Origin: Trebonia sp036501515
Lineage (GTDB): Bacteria; Actinomycetota; Actinomycetes; Streptosporangiales; Streptosporangiaceae
Length of the DNA: 25,865 nt
Assembly (NCBI GenBank): GCA_036501515.1
Contig: DASYAD010000298.1
Coordinates: 1-25,865 of the forward strand
Direction: 5' to 3'
Numbering within the stretch: position 1 is the first letter of the stretch; every line of letters begins with the position of its first letter. Made by a program: the position numbers and the translations under genes. The notes below the pieces were generated by a model. That model had not been told where the DNA came from, searched no databases, and saw only the letters and a program-made list of their open reading frames with translations. Positions 1 through 7,561 of the stretch are shown piece after piece.

Positions 1-2402
1 CACATGGGCATCGTGTTCCAGTTCTTCAACCTGCTTGAGGGCATGACCGTGCTCGAGAACGTGGTGCTGCCCTCGGTGATCGCCGGGCGCAGGCGCAAGA
101 CGGCGGAGACCCGGGCACGGGACCTGCTCGACCTGCTCGGCGGCGGGTCCGGGCGGCCTGGTCCTGACGCGGTGACCGCCCTGCTTGCCGCGATGTCGCG
201 GGAGCGTGAGGCGGCCAGCCAGCTGCGCGGAACCCGCGGCGGGCGCAAGGCGGCCACCGGACGCGGGCCAGGACTCCCGCCGGCGGCGGCGGTCCTGGCG
301 GCGAGCGGCGCCCGCCCGGCGGCGCGCCGCCTGCTGTCCGGTTGCGTGCTGCCGCTCGCCGCCGTCGGCGGGGCCGCCGCCGCGCTCGCGGTCGGCGTGC
401 CGGGGGGAATCAGCGGCACCGCCTGGGTGACCGCGGTGCTGATCGCCGCGTGGGCCGCGGTGGGCGCGGTCACCGCGCGGGCGCCTGCACGCACGCCGCA
501 GTGGCAGCAGGCGGCGGGCGCGGTCGCGGCGGCGGTCGCGTTCGGCGCGGCGCGGCTCGGTTCCCGGTTCAACGCCGAGGCCGCGCAGCCCGCTCACCAC
601 CTGGCGGTCGCGGCCGGCCTGCTCGCCGCCGCGCTGAGGATCGCGGTGTCCGTGCACTTGCTGCTCGCGCTGCCTGACGGGCGGCTGCGCAGCCGCCCGC
701 GGCGGGCCTGCGCGCTGGCCGCCTACCTGGCCGCGCTTGGCGCCGGGTCCGCGCTCGGCGCCGCGGGCCGGACGGTGCCCGCCTGGCTTGGCGTGCTGCT
801 GTGGTCCGTTGCCCTGGCGGTGGTGCTGCCCGCCGCCCGCCTGCGCTACGACGAGGCCGGCGCGCGGGACCGTGAGCGGATGCAGTGGGCCGCGATCGGC
901 GGAGCGGCCGCGTGCGGCCTCGCGCTCGCCGCCACCGCGCTGTACCTGCTCGTCGGCTGGCCCGCGCCGCTCCCGCCGGCCGCTGGGGCCCTGATGGTCT
1001 TGTTCCCCCTCGGCCTGGCCGCCGGCGACGTGCCCGCGCTCGGCGCCAGCGGCGGCCGGATCCTGGTCCAGGTGCTGTCCGTGGCCGGGTTCGCCGCCAC
1101 GGTTTCCGTCGGGTACCTGGTCGTCATCCTCGGCCTCGGCCGTCCGCCGGCCGGCGCCGCTGACCGGGAACTGCTCGGCCTTTCGATGATCGCCGCCGCC
1201 GTCGCCGCGGCGAGCTTCGCGCCGGCCAGGGAACGCATCGGCGACTGGGCGACCCGGCGGGTCTTCGGTGCCCGCCAGGCGCCCGATGAGGTGCTGCGCA
1301 CCTTCGGCTCGCGGATGACCAGGGCCATCCCGCTGGACGAGCTGCTGCTGCAGCTGGCCGAGTCGCTGCGCAAGACGATGGCGCTGACCTCGGCCGACGT
1401 CTACACCGGGCTCGGTGACGTGCTCGAGCGGACCGCCGCGGTGCCGGACACCGGGTCGAGGTCGCTGCTCATCGGCGACCGCGAACGGCCGGTGATCACG
1501 GGCGCGGGCGTGTCAGGCAGCGCCTGGACGTCGGTCTGGCTGCCCGGCCTGCTCGGCGGCGGCACCGGAGCCGGGCAGCTGCGCGTCGCCCCGGTCACCC
1601 ACGCCGGCGACCTCCTCGGCCTGATCGTCGTCACCCGGCCCGCCGCCGCCGACCCGTTCTCCGCCGAGGACGACCGGGTGCTGACCGAGCTCGCCCACCA
1701 GGTCGCGCTCGCGCTGCACAACGCCCGCCTCGACACCGCGCTCCAGACCACTCTGGACGAGCTGCGCAAGCAGGCGGACGAGCTGCGCCGGTCGCGGTCG
1801 CGGATCGTGGCGAGCGCCGACGCCGAGCGCCGACGGGTCGAGCGCGACCTGCACGACGGAGCGCAGCAGCACCTGGTGGCCCTGGCGGTGAACCTGCGGC
1901 TGACCCGCGACCTGCTGGCCGATGACACGCAGACGGCCAGGCTGATGCTCGACCAGCTGGCCGATGAGGTGAAGGCGACGATCCAGGAGCTGCGCGACCT
2001 CGCGCACGGAATCTACCCGCCGCTGCTGGCCGACAGCGGGCTCGGCGAGGCCCTGGCCGCGGCCGGGCGCCGGTCACCGCCGCCGGTCAGCGTGGACGCC
2101 CGGGACATCGGCCGGTACGGGCTCGAGATCGAGTCGGCGGTGTACTTCTGCTGCCTTGAGGCGCTGCAGAACGCGGCCAGGCACGCCGCGGGCGCCCGCG
2201 TCGGCGTCCGCCTCTGGGAGGAGTCAGGCGGCCTGCTGTTCGCGGTCACCGACGACGGTCCGGGCTTCGACGCCGCCGTGGCCGGGGCCGGGCACGGCTA
2301 CACGAACATGGCCGACCGGCTCGGCGCGATCGGCGGAACCGTCCGCTGGAGTCCGCCCCCGGCCGCGGCACGACGATCAGCGGTTCCGTCCCGCTGCTTT
2401 AG
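1..2402 (+). pseudogene. Sensor histidine kinase (GAF, HisKA_3, HATPase_c) fused to an ABC-ATPase fragment; 5'-truncated by window edge, frameshifted at 3' end
   Basis: The reading frame is open from base 1; the first in-window Met is at base 4. Residues 1-46 are the Q-loop part of a MacB-type ABC ATPase (GIVFQFFNLLEGMTVLEN). Signature and Walker B are absent. About ten hydrophobic segments follow (residues 105-405), then a GAF-like region (445-580), a coiled linker, the HisKA_3 phosphoacceptor motif ERDLHDGAQQH (His617) and HATPase_c with N box EALQNAARHA and G boxes DDGPGFD and GHGYTNMADRLG. These kinases autophosphorylate on His and signal to LuxR-type regulators; two regulator genes converge on it. 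As printed the frame runs to 2418 with an aberrant tail. One extra G near 2349 would restore the usual ending PGRGTTISGSVPLL and a stop at 2400-2402. A kinase start inside the frame (ATG 193 or GTG 172) is possible. Kinase identity is firm; whether it is functional is unclear. Confidence 0.8.
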
Positions 2403-2440
2403 CGGACGGCCCGGTTGACCGGGCGATGCGCCGCTGTCGT

Positions 2441-2866
2441 TCAGACGGAGACGAAGACGCCTGATTTCCTGCCCGCCCACAGCGCGCGGATGGTGTCGGC
2501 GGACAGGTGCTCTTTGCTCACGTAGGCGATGGCGCCGCTCGCCGCGGCGTCGGCCGGCAGGTCCTGCGGGTCGTGGGTGGAGCAGAGGATGACCGCGACT
2601 CCGGGATCGCGCGCGACGATCCGCCTGGTCGCCTCGATGCCGCTCATCCCGGGCATGTGGATGTCCATGAGCACCAGGGCCGGCCGGAGCGCGGCGACGA
2701 GCTCCACCGCCTCGGCGCCGCTCTTCGCCTCCCCCGCGAACTCGAAGCCGTCGAGCATGCGCAGCACGGCCCGGGCGGCCAGGCGGAACGGCGCCTGGTC
2801 GTCGACGACCAGCACGGACCGGGGATCGCTCACAGTGCTTACCGGTTCGCTCGCGAGCTCGCTCAC
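2441..2866 (-). CDS. Single-domain response regulator (receiver only)
   Basis: A receiver domain with acidic pocket VLVVDDQ (Asp22/Asp23), phosphoacceptor Asp68 in LVLMDIHMPG and conserved Lys in YVSKE. The protein ends just after the last receiver helix, with no DNA-binding or output domain, so it probably passes phosphate on or acts by protein contact. I chose GTG 2866 (141 aa) because AGGAG lies 5 nt upstream (2872-2876). GTG 2833 (130 aa, VSDPRSV) is possible but has no visible Shine-Dalgarno. With the 2866 start, the first 11 residues (VSELASEPVST) come from a shortened copy of a repeated GTGA element rather than from the receiver family. The gene lies downstream of the LuxR regulator on the same strand and converges with the sensor kinase, so the three are probably one signalling group. 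Confidence 0.85.
   Translation of the reverse strand: MSELASEPVSTVSDPRSVLVVDDQAPFRLAARAVLRMLDGFEFAGEAKSGAEAVELVAALRPALVLMDIHMPGMSGIEATRRIVARDPGVAVILCSTHDPQDLPADAAASGAIAYVSKEHLSADTIRALWAGRKSGVFVSV
2834..2866 (-). repeat. Shortened copy (B) of the GTGA mini-ORF element, fused in frame to the receiver gene
   Basis: The 33 bases reading GTGAGCGAGCTCGCGAGCGA onward match the first 33 bases of the full element at 2863-2943 except at two or three positions. They are followed directly by GTGAGC at 2833, the alternative receiver start. Translated in the receiver frame they give VSELASEPVST. Copy B therefore lacks the middle and the Shine-Dalgarno part of a full element. The match is visible directly; that it came from a duplication is inferred. 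Confidence 0.8.
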
Positions 2867-2943
2867 GATCGCTCCTCGCTGACGCTCGTCACGACCGTTC
2901 GCGAAAGCGCAGTGCTTATTGGTTCGCTCGCGAGCTCGCTCAC
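2863..2943 (-). repeat. Full GTGA-bounded mini-ORF element, copy A (26 codons plus stop)
   Basis: An 81-nt element beginning GTGAGCGAGC and ending with TGA that overlaps GTG 2866 of the receiver gene. It encodes V-S-E-L-A-S-E-P-I-S-T-A at its N end and TSVSEERS at its C end. AGGAG at 2872-2876 codes for part of SEE and also acts as a well-spaced Shine-Dalgarno for the receiver gene. Its own GTG overlaps the stop of another small frame upstream. It matches copy C at 13219-13299 in length, frame and 66 of 81 bases. It may work as a coupling leader peptide, or it may be a mobile short repeat that uses GTGA as its boundary. Confidence 0.8.
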
Positions 2944-3032
2944 ACGCCCAGCCTGGCATCAGCAGGCACCGCTGACGAGGGTGGTGACATCCGCGGCGGG
3001 GTGTAGCCAGCCTCCCCGGCCACACTCGTCAC
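2940..3032 (-). other. Candidate coupled mini-ORF 2 (30 codons plus stop)
   Basis: It starts with a GTG that overlaps the TGA of the preceding mini-ORF, and its TGA overlaps the GTG of repeat copy A. The N end reads VTSVAGEAG, resembling the VTSVSEERS end of the repeat element at protein level, so it may contain a decayed element end. An internal ATG at 2990 gives a 16-residue alternative. No Shine-Dalgarno precedes the GTG, so translation would depend on re-initiation. It is conceivable that this is a chance open frame. Confidence 0.35.
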
Positions 3033-3067
3033 GGGGACCGGGTGCGCCGGCGGCCAGCTTCGGTCAC
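3029..3067 (-). other. Candidate coupled mini-ORF 1 (12 codons plus stop)
   Basis: The GTG start (3065-3067) overlaps the TGA stop of the LuxR regulator, and its own TGA (3029-3031) overlaps the GTG of the next mini-ORF. It encodes VTEAGRRRTRSP, a basic peptide with no recognisable family. Its interest lies only in its place in the chain of stop-start overlaps between the two regulator genes. Confidence 0.3.
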
Positions 3068-3738
3068 CGCGCTTCGGCGTGGCTCAGGTAGACAAGCACC
3101 GCCTTCACCCGGCGGTTCATGTCACGTTCCTCCGACAGGCTGAGCTTGGCGAAGATGGAGTTCGTGTGCTTCTCCACCGCGCGTTCGGTGACGAACAGCG
3201 CCGCCGCGATCGCCGAGTTGGACTTGCCCTGCGCCATCTCGGCCAAGATCTGGGTCTCCCGCGCCGTGAGCGTCGACAGCCCGGACGAACGCTGCGTGGA
3301 GCGTGCCCGCACGAGTTCTTCGACTACCTGGGGGTCGATCACCGAGCCGCCCGCCGCGACCGTCCTGATCGCGCGGGCCAGCTCGTCGACGCTGGCGATC
3401 CGTTCCTTCAGCAGGTAGGCGCGGCCAGCCGAGCCGTGCTCGAGCAGCGCGACCGCGTACCGGGGGGCGACGTACTGGCTGAGCACCACCACGCCGGTCT
3501 TCGGCCGGTGCTCGTGCAACCAGGCGGCGGCCCTGATGCCCTCGTCTGTGCCGGTGGGCGGCATCCTGATGTCGGTGACCACGACGTCCGGTTCCCGTTC
3601 GGCGGCCAGCGCCAGCAGCTGCGGGAGGTCGGCCGCGACGCCGACGAGCTCGAACTCCTCGTTGGCCGCGACCAGCCGGGAGATCCCCTCGCGCAGCAGG
3701 ACGTTATCTTCGGCCAGGGCCACCGTGACAGTGTTCAC
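3064..3738 (-). CDS. LuxR/NarL-family response regulator
   Basis: A 224-aa two-domain regulator. The receiver has ALAEDN (Glu10/Asp11), phosphoacceptor Asp56 in VVVTDIRMPP and Lys in YLLKERI. The C-terminal GerE/LuxR helix-turn-helix begins around residue 145 with LTARETQILAEMAQGKSN and contains VTERAVEKHTNSIFAKL. Such proteins bind promoter DNA as dimers after phosphorylation by HisKA_3 kinases such as the one at 1-2402. GTG 3738 (VNTVTVALAEDN) is chosen because the receiver fold starts there; the upstream extension of the open frame is low-complexity and unlike the family. Its stop codon overlaps a candidate mini-ORF leading to the receiver gene. Confidence 0.9.
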   Translation of the reverse strand: MNTVTVALAEDNVLLREGISRLVAANEEFELVGVAADLPQLLALAAEREPDVVVTDIRMPPTGTDEGIRAAAWLHEHRPKTGVVVLSQYVAPRYAVALLEHGSAGRAYLLKERIASVDELARAIRTVAAGGSVIDPQVVEELVRARSTQRSSGLSTLTARETQILAEMAQGKSNSAIAAALFVTERAVEKHTNSIFAKLSLSEERDMNRRVKAVLVYLSHAEAR

Positions 3739-3881
3739 AGCTACACCACGTCCCGCCGGAAACGGTAGTAGTAGGCACACCGCGATCCACGCGGGAGCAC
3801 CCGCGCAGGGCACAGTCCGTGATTCTACGGTCCCGGTATGCGATACGAAAGCGCGGTCACGTCCCGCCGCGGCGCGCCCGG
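3739..3881. other. Intergenic region upstream of the LuxR regulator
   Basis: 143 bases between the glycosyltransferase stop (3882) and the regulator start. It should hold the promoter of the minus-strand regulator. I see no convincing -35/-10 pair, hairpin or repeat. Confidence 0.4.
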
Positions 3882-5174
3882 TCAGTCCGCGATGAGCGTG
3901 GGCAGCAGGTCGCGCCCGGCCTCCCTGGCCGTGCGGTCGGCAGTGGCCGTGCGGTCGGCAGTGACCGTGCGGTCGGCAGTGGCGTCGGGATGGCCGGACA
4001 GCCCGGCGATGAAGCGGGCGATGTCGGCCGCCGCACGCGGCCGGCTCGCCTGAACCGACGCGTCGCGCATGGCGGCCAGCGCGCCCGGGTCACGGCGGAG
4101 CCGGCCGACTTCGGCGGCCAGCTGGCGGGGGCGCGGCGCGTAGACCCCGGCGCCCGCGCCGGTCACGAACTGGGCGTTGCCCTTCTCCTGGCCAGGCACC
4201 GACGAGGTGAGCACGAGCGGCGCGCCGCAGCAGGTCGCCTCCGCGATGGTCCCGGGGCCGGCCTTGCCGACCACGATGTCGGCGCAGCGCAGCCAGTCGG
4301 CCATGTTGCCGACGAAGCCGTGCGAGCTCAGCCGTCCCCGTCCGGCCCGGCCCGCGAGCCGGGACACCCGCTTGTTCAGCGTCCGGTTGCGGCCGCAGAT
4401 CACCGCGACGTCCACGTCGTCGACCTTGCGCAGGATCGCGGCGGCGCGGCGGCGCAGCCCCCCTGAGCCCTCGGCGCCGCCGGTCAGCACGACCAGGAAG
4501 TCGCCGTTGACGCCGAGTTCCCGCTTGAGTTCCCTGCGTTCGGCGTCGCCGAGCGGCGGCTGGCAGAACTCGGCCGCGACGGGCAGGCCGAGCGGCACGT
4601 AGCGGTCGGCCGGGACCGCCGCGTTCCCCTTGGTTTCCTTCGCGTACTGGGCGGCCATCTCCGCCGACGGCACGATCACCCGGTCGACCGCCGCGTCGCG
4701 CCAGGACAGGTGCGCGGTGATCAAGTCGGTGATGACGGTCACCACGGGCGACAGCGGGCCGGCGATGTCGCGCGCCCGGACGGCCGGGTCGGCTGTCATC
4801 GGGTGGAAGGCGACGATGATCGCCGGGCGGCAGGTCGCGGCGGCCCTGGCGACGCTGCCGTAGACAGGGGCCATGATCGTGCGCCTGACCGCGCCGAGAA
4901 CACGCGGCGACTCGCTTGTCCGCCAGAACAGCCACCACAGCCAGGGCGTCAGCCGGATGCAGGGCCCGTAGAGGCCGGCGAACCAGCGCAGCAGGCGGGG
5001 CACGTCGGGGCCGCGCAGCGGATCGCAGATGACCGGGACGAACCGGCCGGGCAGCAGCCGGTCGAGAGCCTGCGCCACCGCCGCGGCGGCGCTGCGGTGT
5101 CCGCCGCCGGTGTCACCGATGAGGAAGAGCAATGGCAGGGGCTGCTGTTCAGGGCTGGCCATCGCGCACGTCAC
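3882..5174 (-). CDS. MGDG-synthase-like glycosyltransferase (GT28 type)
   Basis: A 430-aa protein. The N-terminal MGDG_synth-like region starts with LFLIGDTGGGHRSAAAAVAQAL. The C-terminal GT28 half has a glycine loop (LTGGAEGSGGL), GFVGNMADWLRCADIVVGKAGPGTIAEA and PGQEKGNAQFV. The family transfers galactose or glucose from UDP-sugars to diacylglycerol at the inner face of the membrane. GTG 5174 overlaps the TGA of the upstream GT4 gene (GTGA, 5171-5174), pointing to translational coupling; ATG 5162 (MASPEQQ) is the alternative. The last ~25 residues contain a TADRT repeat encoded by an 18-bp tandem repeat. With the GT4 gene it may form a two-step glycolipid pathway. The sugar and acceptor cannot be told from the sequence. 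Confidence 0.85.
   Translation of the reverse strand: MTCAMASPEQQPLPLLFLIGDTGGGHRSAAAAVAQALDRLLPGRFVPVICDPLRGPDVPRLLRWFAGLYGPCIRLTPWLWWLFWRTSESPRVLGAVRRTIMAPVYGSVARAAATCRPAIIVAFHPMTADPAVRARDIAGPLSPVVTVITDLITAHLSWRDAAVDRVIVPSAEMAAQYAKETKGNAAVPADRYVPLGLPVAAEFCQPPLGDAERRELKRELGVNGDFLVVLTGGAEGSGGLRRRAAAILRKVDDVDVAVICGRNRTLNKRVSRLAGRAGRGRLSSHGFVGNMADWLRCADIVVGKAGPGTIAEATCCGAPLVLTSSVPGQEKGNAQFVTGAGAGVYAPRPRQLAAEVGRLRRDPGALAAMRDASVQASRPRAAADIARFIAGLSGHPDATADRTVTADRTATADRTAREAGRDLLPTLIAD
3928..3981 (-). repeat. 18-bp tandem repeat, three units, in a glycosyltransferase C terminus
   Basis: Three consecutive 18-bp units (GCCGTGCGGTCGGCAGTG on the plus strand; the third starts ACC) at 3928-3945, 3946-3963 and 3964-3981. 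They encode TADRTA/TADRTV repeats. The unit is a multiple of three, so copy number can change without a frameshift. Confidence 0.9.
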
Positions 5175-6628
5175 CCGTTCTTCTCTGCTGCGGCTCCGCG
5201 AGCACGGCCGGCCTGGGGCGTTTCGCACGCGCCTGGCCGCGCTAGTGCGCGGTAGATGGATTCCCACCGGGCGAGCACCCGATGCCGGTCGTGCTCGCCG
5301 ATGATCCGCGCGGACGCCTTCGACATCCGTCCGCGCAGCGTCGCGTCGCGGCAGAGCAGGGCCAGGCAGTCGGCGAACTCGCCCGGCCGTCCCGGCCTGG
5401 CCAGGAAGCCGTTCTCGCCCGCGTGGACCAGCTCGCCGAGCGCGCCGGCGTCGGCCGCGACCACCGGGAGCCCGCTCGCCATCGCCGCCATGGTGGCGAG
5501 CGACTGCAGCTCGGCCTGCGACGCGATCGCGAAGACATCGGCCAGCCGGTACAGGCCTGGCAGGTCGGCGTCGGGTACGAAGCCGAGGAAGCGGACCCGT
5601 TCCGCCACGCCGTAGTGCGCGGCGAGCGAGCGCAGGCGGCGCTCCTCGGGGCCCGCCCCGGCCAGCACGAGGACCGGCGCGCCGTCCGCGGCGTTCTCGC
5701 CGCCCCCTGCTGGCGCGAGCCTGGCCATCGCGGCGATGAGCACGTCGGCCCGCTTCTCCGGGCTCAGCCGTCCGACCGCCAGGACGACCGGGCAGCCGGC
5801 TGGCAGGCCGTGACGCGCCCGCAGTGCCGCGTCCCGCGCTCCGGGCGAGAACCGCCCGAGGTCGACGCCGTTGGACACGGCCTCGGACGGCACGCGGAGC
5901 CCGTGACCGCGCAGCAGCCGCAGCGCGGTCGCGGTCGGCGCCGTGACGTGATCGCAGCGGTTGGCGAACCCGGTGACGCAGGCGTAGAAGGCGGCGTCCC
6001 GCGCGCGCTGCACCGGCCCCGCCGCGGCGGTGCGCTCCTGCCCGTTGCCAGCCTGACCGCAGCCCCGGACAGGCAGGTGCCTGGCGGTGGCCGGCCAGAC
6101 GTTAAGCGGCAGGTAGTGGTTGGTGTAAACGACGGGCACCCGCCGTCGGCGGGCCGCGGACCTGGCCGCGGCGCCGAGCGTCAGCGGCGAGTGGACGTGC
6201 ACCACGTCCGGCGCGAAGCCGGCCATCAGCGCGCGGGCACGCGGCCGCGGCAGCAGGCCGAGGCGCTGCCCTTCGTACCACGGCCAGGGAACGGAACCGC
6301 GGAAGTCGACCGCCACCTGGCCGGCCACGCCAGGGCCTGGCAGCGGGTCACCGCCGTGCCTGGTCGGGCTCGGCGCCAGCACCGCGACCGCGTGACCGCG
6401 CTCGCTCAGCCCGGCGGCGAGTTCCCTGGTCACTGTCGGCACGCCGCCGATCATCGGCTCGTACTGGTCGGTCACGATCAGCACGCGCAGCTCCCTAACC
6501 TGCGCGCGGGTGCTCAACGCCGGTTCCCGCGGGCCGGGCTGGTCCTGGGCGGCGGCCAGGCACCGGGCCGGCCGCCAGGGAGTGCGGGCCGTCGGGGGTT
6601 CACGATGCCGTCCATGTTCACCGGCCAT
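5171..6628 (-). CDS. GT4-family (GT-B) glycosyltransferase
   Basis: A 485-aa retaining-type GT-B enzyme. The N-domain carries VLIVTDQYEPMIGGVPTVTR and the acceptor-side loop VYTNHYLPLNV. The C-domain carries SNGVDLGRFSPG, VGRLSPEKRADVLI and FLGFVPDADLPGLYRLAD. The motif pattern resembles bacterial lipid glycosyltransferases of the PimB/SqdX/glucosyl-diacylglycerol type. In the usual EX7E motif, the first Glu is present (AELQS) but the second is Ala (ATMAAMASG). ATG 6628 is the first good start; about 50 poorly conserved residues precede the fold, so a later start is possible. Its stop overlaps the start of the MGDG-synthase-like gene, so they are probably co-translated. Substrate is not assignable. 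Confidence 0.85.
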   Translation of the reverse strand: MAGEHGRHREPPTARTPWRPARCLAAAQDQPGPREPALSTRAQVRELRVLIVTDQYEPMIGGVPTVTRELAAGLSERGHAVAVLAPSPTRHGGDPLPGPGVAGQVAVDFRGSVPWPWYEGQRLGLLPRPRARALMAGFAPDVVHVHSPLTLGAAARSAARRRRVPVVYTNHYLPLNVWPATARHLPVRGCGQAGNGQERTAAAGPVQRARDAAFYACVTGFANRCDHVTAPTATALRLLRGHGLRVPSEAVSNGVDLGRFSPGARDAALRARHGLPAGCPVVLAVGRLSPEKRADVLIAAMARLAPAGGGENAADGAPVLVLAGAGPEERRLRSLAAHYGVAERVRFLGFVPDADLPGLYRLADVFAIASQAELQSLATMAAMASGLPVVAADAGALGELVHAGENGFLARPGRPGEFADCLALLCRDATLRGRMSKASARIIGEHDRHRVLARWESIYRALARPGACETPQAGRARGAAAEKNG

Positions 6629-6764
6629 GATGCCAGCGTTGAGGTAGTAACGGTAGTTGCCATCGCCCGGAAGGATGGTAGATCGGGTCAACGTCGTGAT
6701 GAACGAAAGGCCAATGGGCGGCGGCTGTCCCGTGACGTTCCCCCGCGCCCCGCCAGACGGGGCC
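6629..6764. other. Intergenic region upstream of the GT4 gene
   Basis: 136 bases that may hold the promoter of the glycosyltransferase pair. On the minus strand there is a TTGACC but no matching -10 at good spacing. No repeat or hairpin was noticed. Confidence 0.3.
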
Positions 6765-7328
6765 TCACAGCAGCCGCAGCCAGCTGTCGTGCAGCGGCCA
6801 GGTGGCCCGCAGCGTGCCCCCGACCTGCAGCGCGGCCCAGTCCCTGTACAGCTGGCGCACCCCCGCGGCCGCCAAACGGACATCCTCGCCGGTGAGCTGG
6901 CCGGCCAGCCCGGCCGCCTCGGGCCCGGCCTTCCGCAGCCTGGCCCGCACCCCGTCCGGGGTGTCGGGGCCGTCGCCCCAGCGGTTGAGTACCGCGTTGA
7001 CGGCCGCCTTAGCGAGCGTGTGGGCAGGCCAGTTCCTGGTGGCGAGGTCATCGAAGGGCGCGTCGGTGACCAGCCTGATCCGCCCGTTCCTGCGGGTGAC
7101 GGCCCGGGACGCGGGCTCGAAACCGCCTGCCGCGAGCGTTCCCCACAGCCCGTCGCCCAGGCCGAAAACGGACTCGACGACCAGGTGCGGCAGGTCGTGG
7201 ATGACATGCACGGCCGCGCGGTGCGCGGTCCCGTCCGGGAACGACAGCCAGGTCCGGTCGCCGGACGGCGTCTCGCCCTTCACGATCGCGACATCCGCCA
7301 CCACGCTGAACGCCGGCGCCTCAGTCAC
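6765..7328 (-). CDS. Conserved protein of unknown function
   Basis: A 187-aa soluble protein with no signal peptide or membrane segment. GTG 7328 starts MTEAPAFSVVADVAIVKGE. The central stretch HVIHDLPHLVVESVFGLGDGLW is the most family-like part, and the C end is aromatic-rich. Codon use fits the neighbours, and no other frame here is as convincing. I do not recognise a named domain or any catalytic motif. It lies between the ABC permease and the GT4 gene on the same strand, with gaps of 233 and 136 bases, so it may have its own promoter. Confidence 0.65.
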   Translation of the reverse strand: MTEAPAFSVVADVAIVKGETPSGDRTWLSFPDGTAHRAAVHVIHDLPHLVVESVFGLGDGLWGTLAAGGFEPASRAVTRRNGRIRLVTDAPFDDLATRNWPAHTLAKAAVNAVLNRWGDGPDTPDGVRARLRKAGPEAAGLAGQLTGEDVRLAAAGVRQLYRDWAALQVGGTLRATWPLHDSWLRLL

Positions 7329-7444
7329 GAAATGACACGATAGCTTCGCGGCTGCCGTAACGCCGGGATTTTCGCCCGTGTCGCAATCGCCCGCTTAAAA
7401 CGTCCGCCAGGCGCGGTGGGCGCGGGCTGCGCTGAGCGGCGAAG

Positions 7445-7472
7445 AGCCGCCCCGTTCGGGATGAAGGCCCTG
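7445..7472. repeat. Short intergenic repeat, copy 1
   Basis: AGCCGCCCCGTTCGGGAT followed by a GAAGGCCCTG-like tail matches 15811-15839 closely (about 24 of 28 aligned bases, one gap). The preceding CGGTGGGCGCGGG also has a counterpart there. Both copies are in non-coding gaps on the plus strand. Confidence 0.5.
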
Positions 7473-7488
7473 GATTCTCCCGAACGGG
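7451..7488 (-). terminator. Inverted repeat after the ABC permease gene, possible terminator
   Basis: Perfect 11-bp arms CCCGTTCGGGA (7451-7461) and TCCCGAACGGG (7478-7488) with a 16-nt loop. It lies 74-111 bases past the permease stop on the minus strand and before the unknown gene. There is no U-run, which is common in high-GC actinomycetes, so termination is plausible but not shown. The left arm overlaps a short repeat shared with 15811-15839. Confidence 0.4.
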
Positions 7489-7561
7489 AGCGTGGTTCCC
7501 CCCGCACTGCCAGGCACTCCGCCCGGCTACGGTTTGCGCTCCGCGCTTCTTGCTGTTATCT

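Noticed and set aside
3928..3981. Possible CRISPR-like array
   Set aside because: Units are 18 bp and contiguous with no spacers; it is a coding tandem repeat.
6629..6764. Riboswitch upstream of the GT4 gene
   Set aside because: No recognisable conserved core or terminator/anti-terminator pair.
5282..6895. Long plus-strand frame (537 aa) antisense to the GT4 gene
   Set aside because: Composition is Arg/Gly/Ala-rich with no motif, whereas the opposite strand has clear GT4 motifs.
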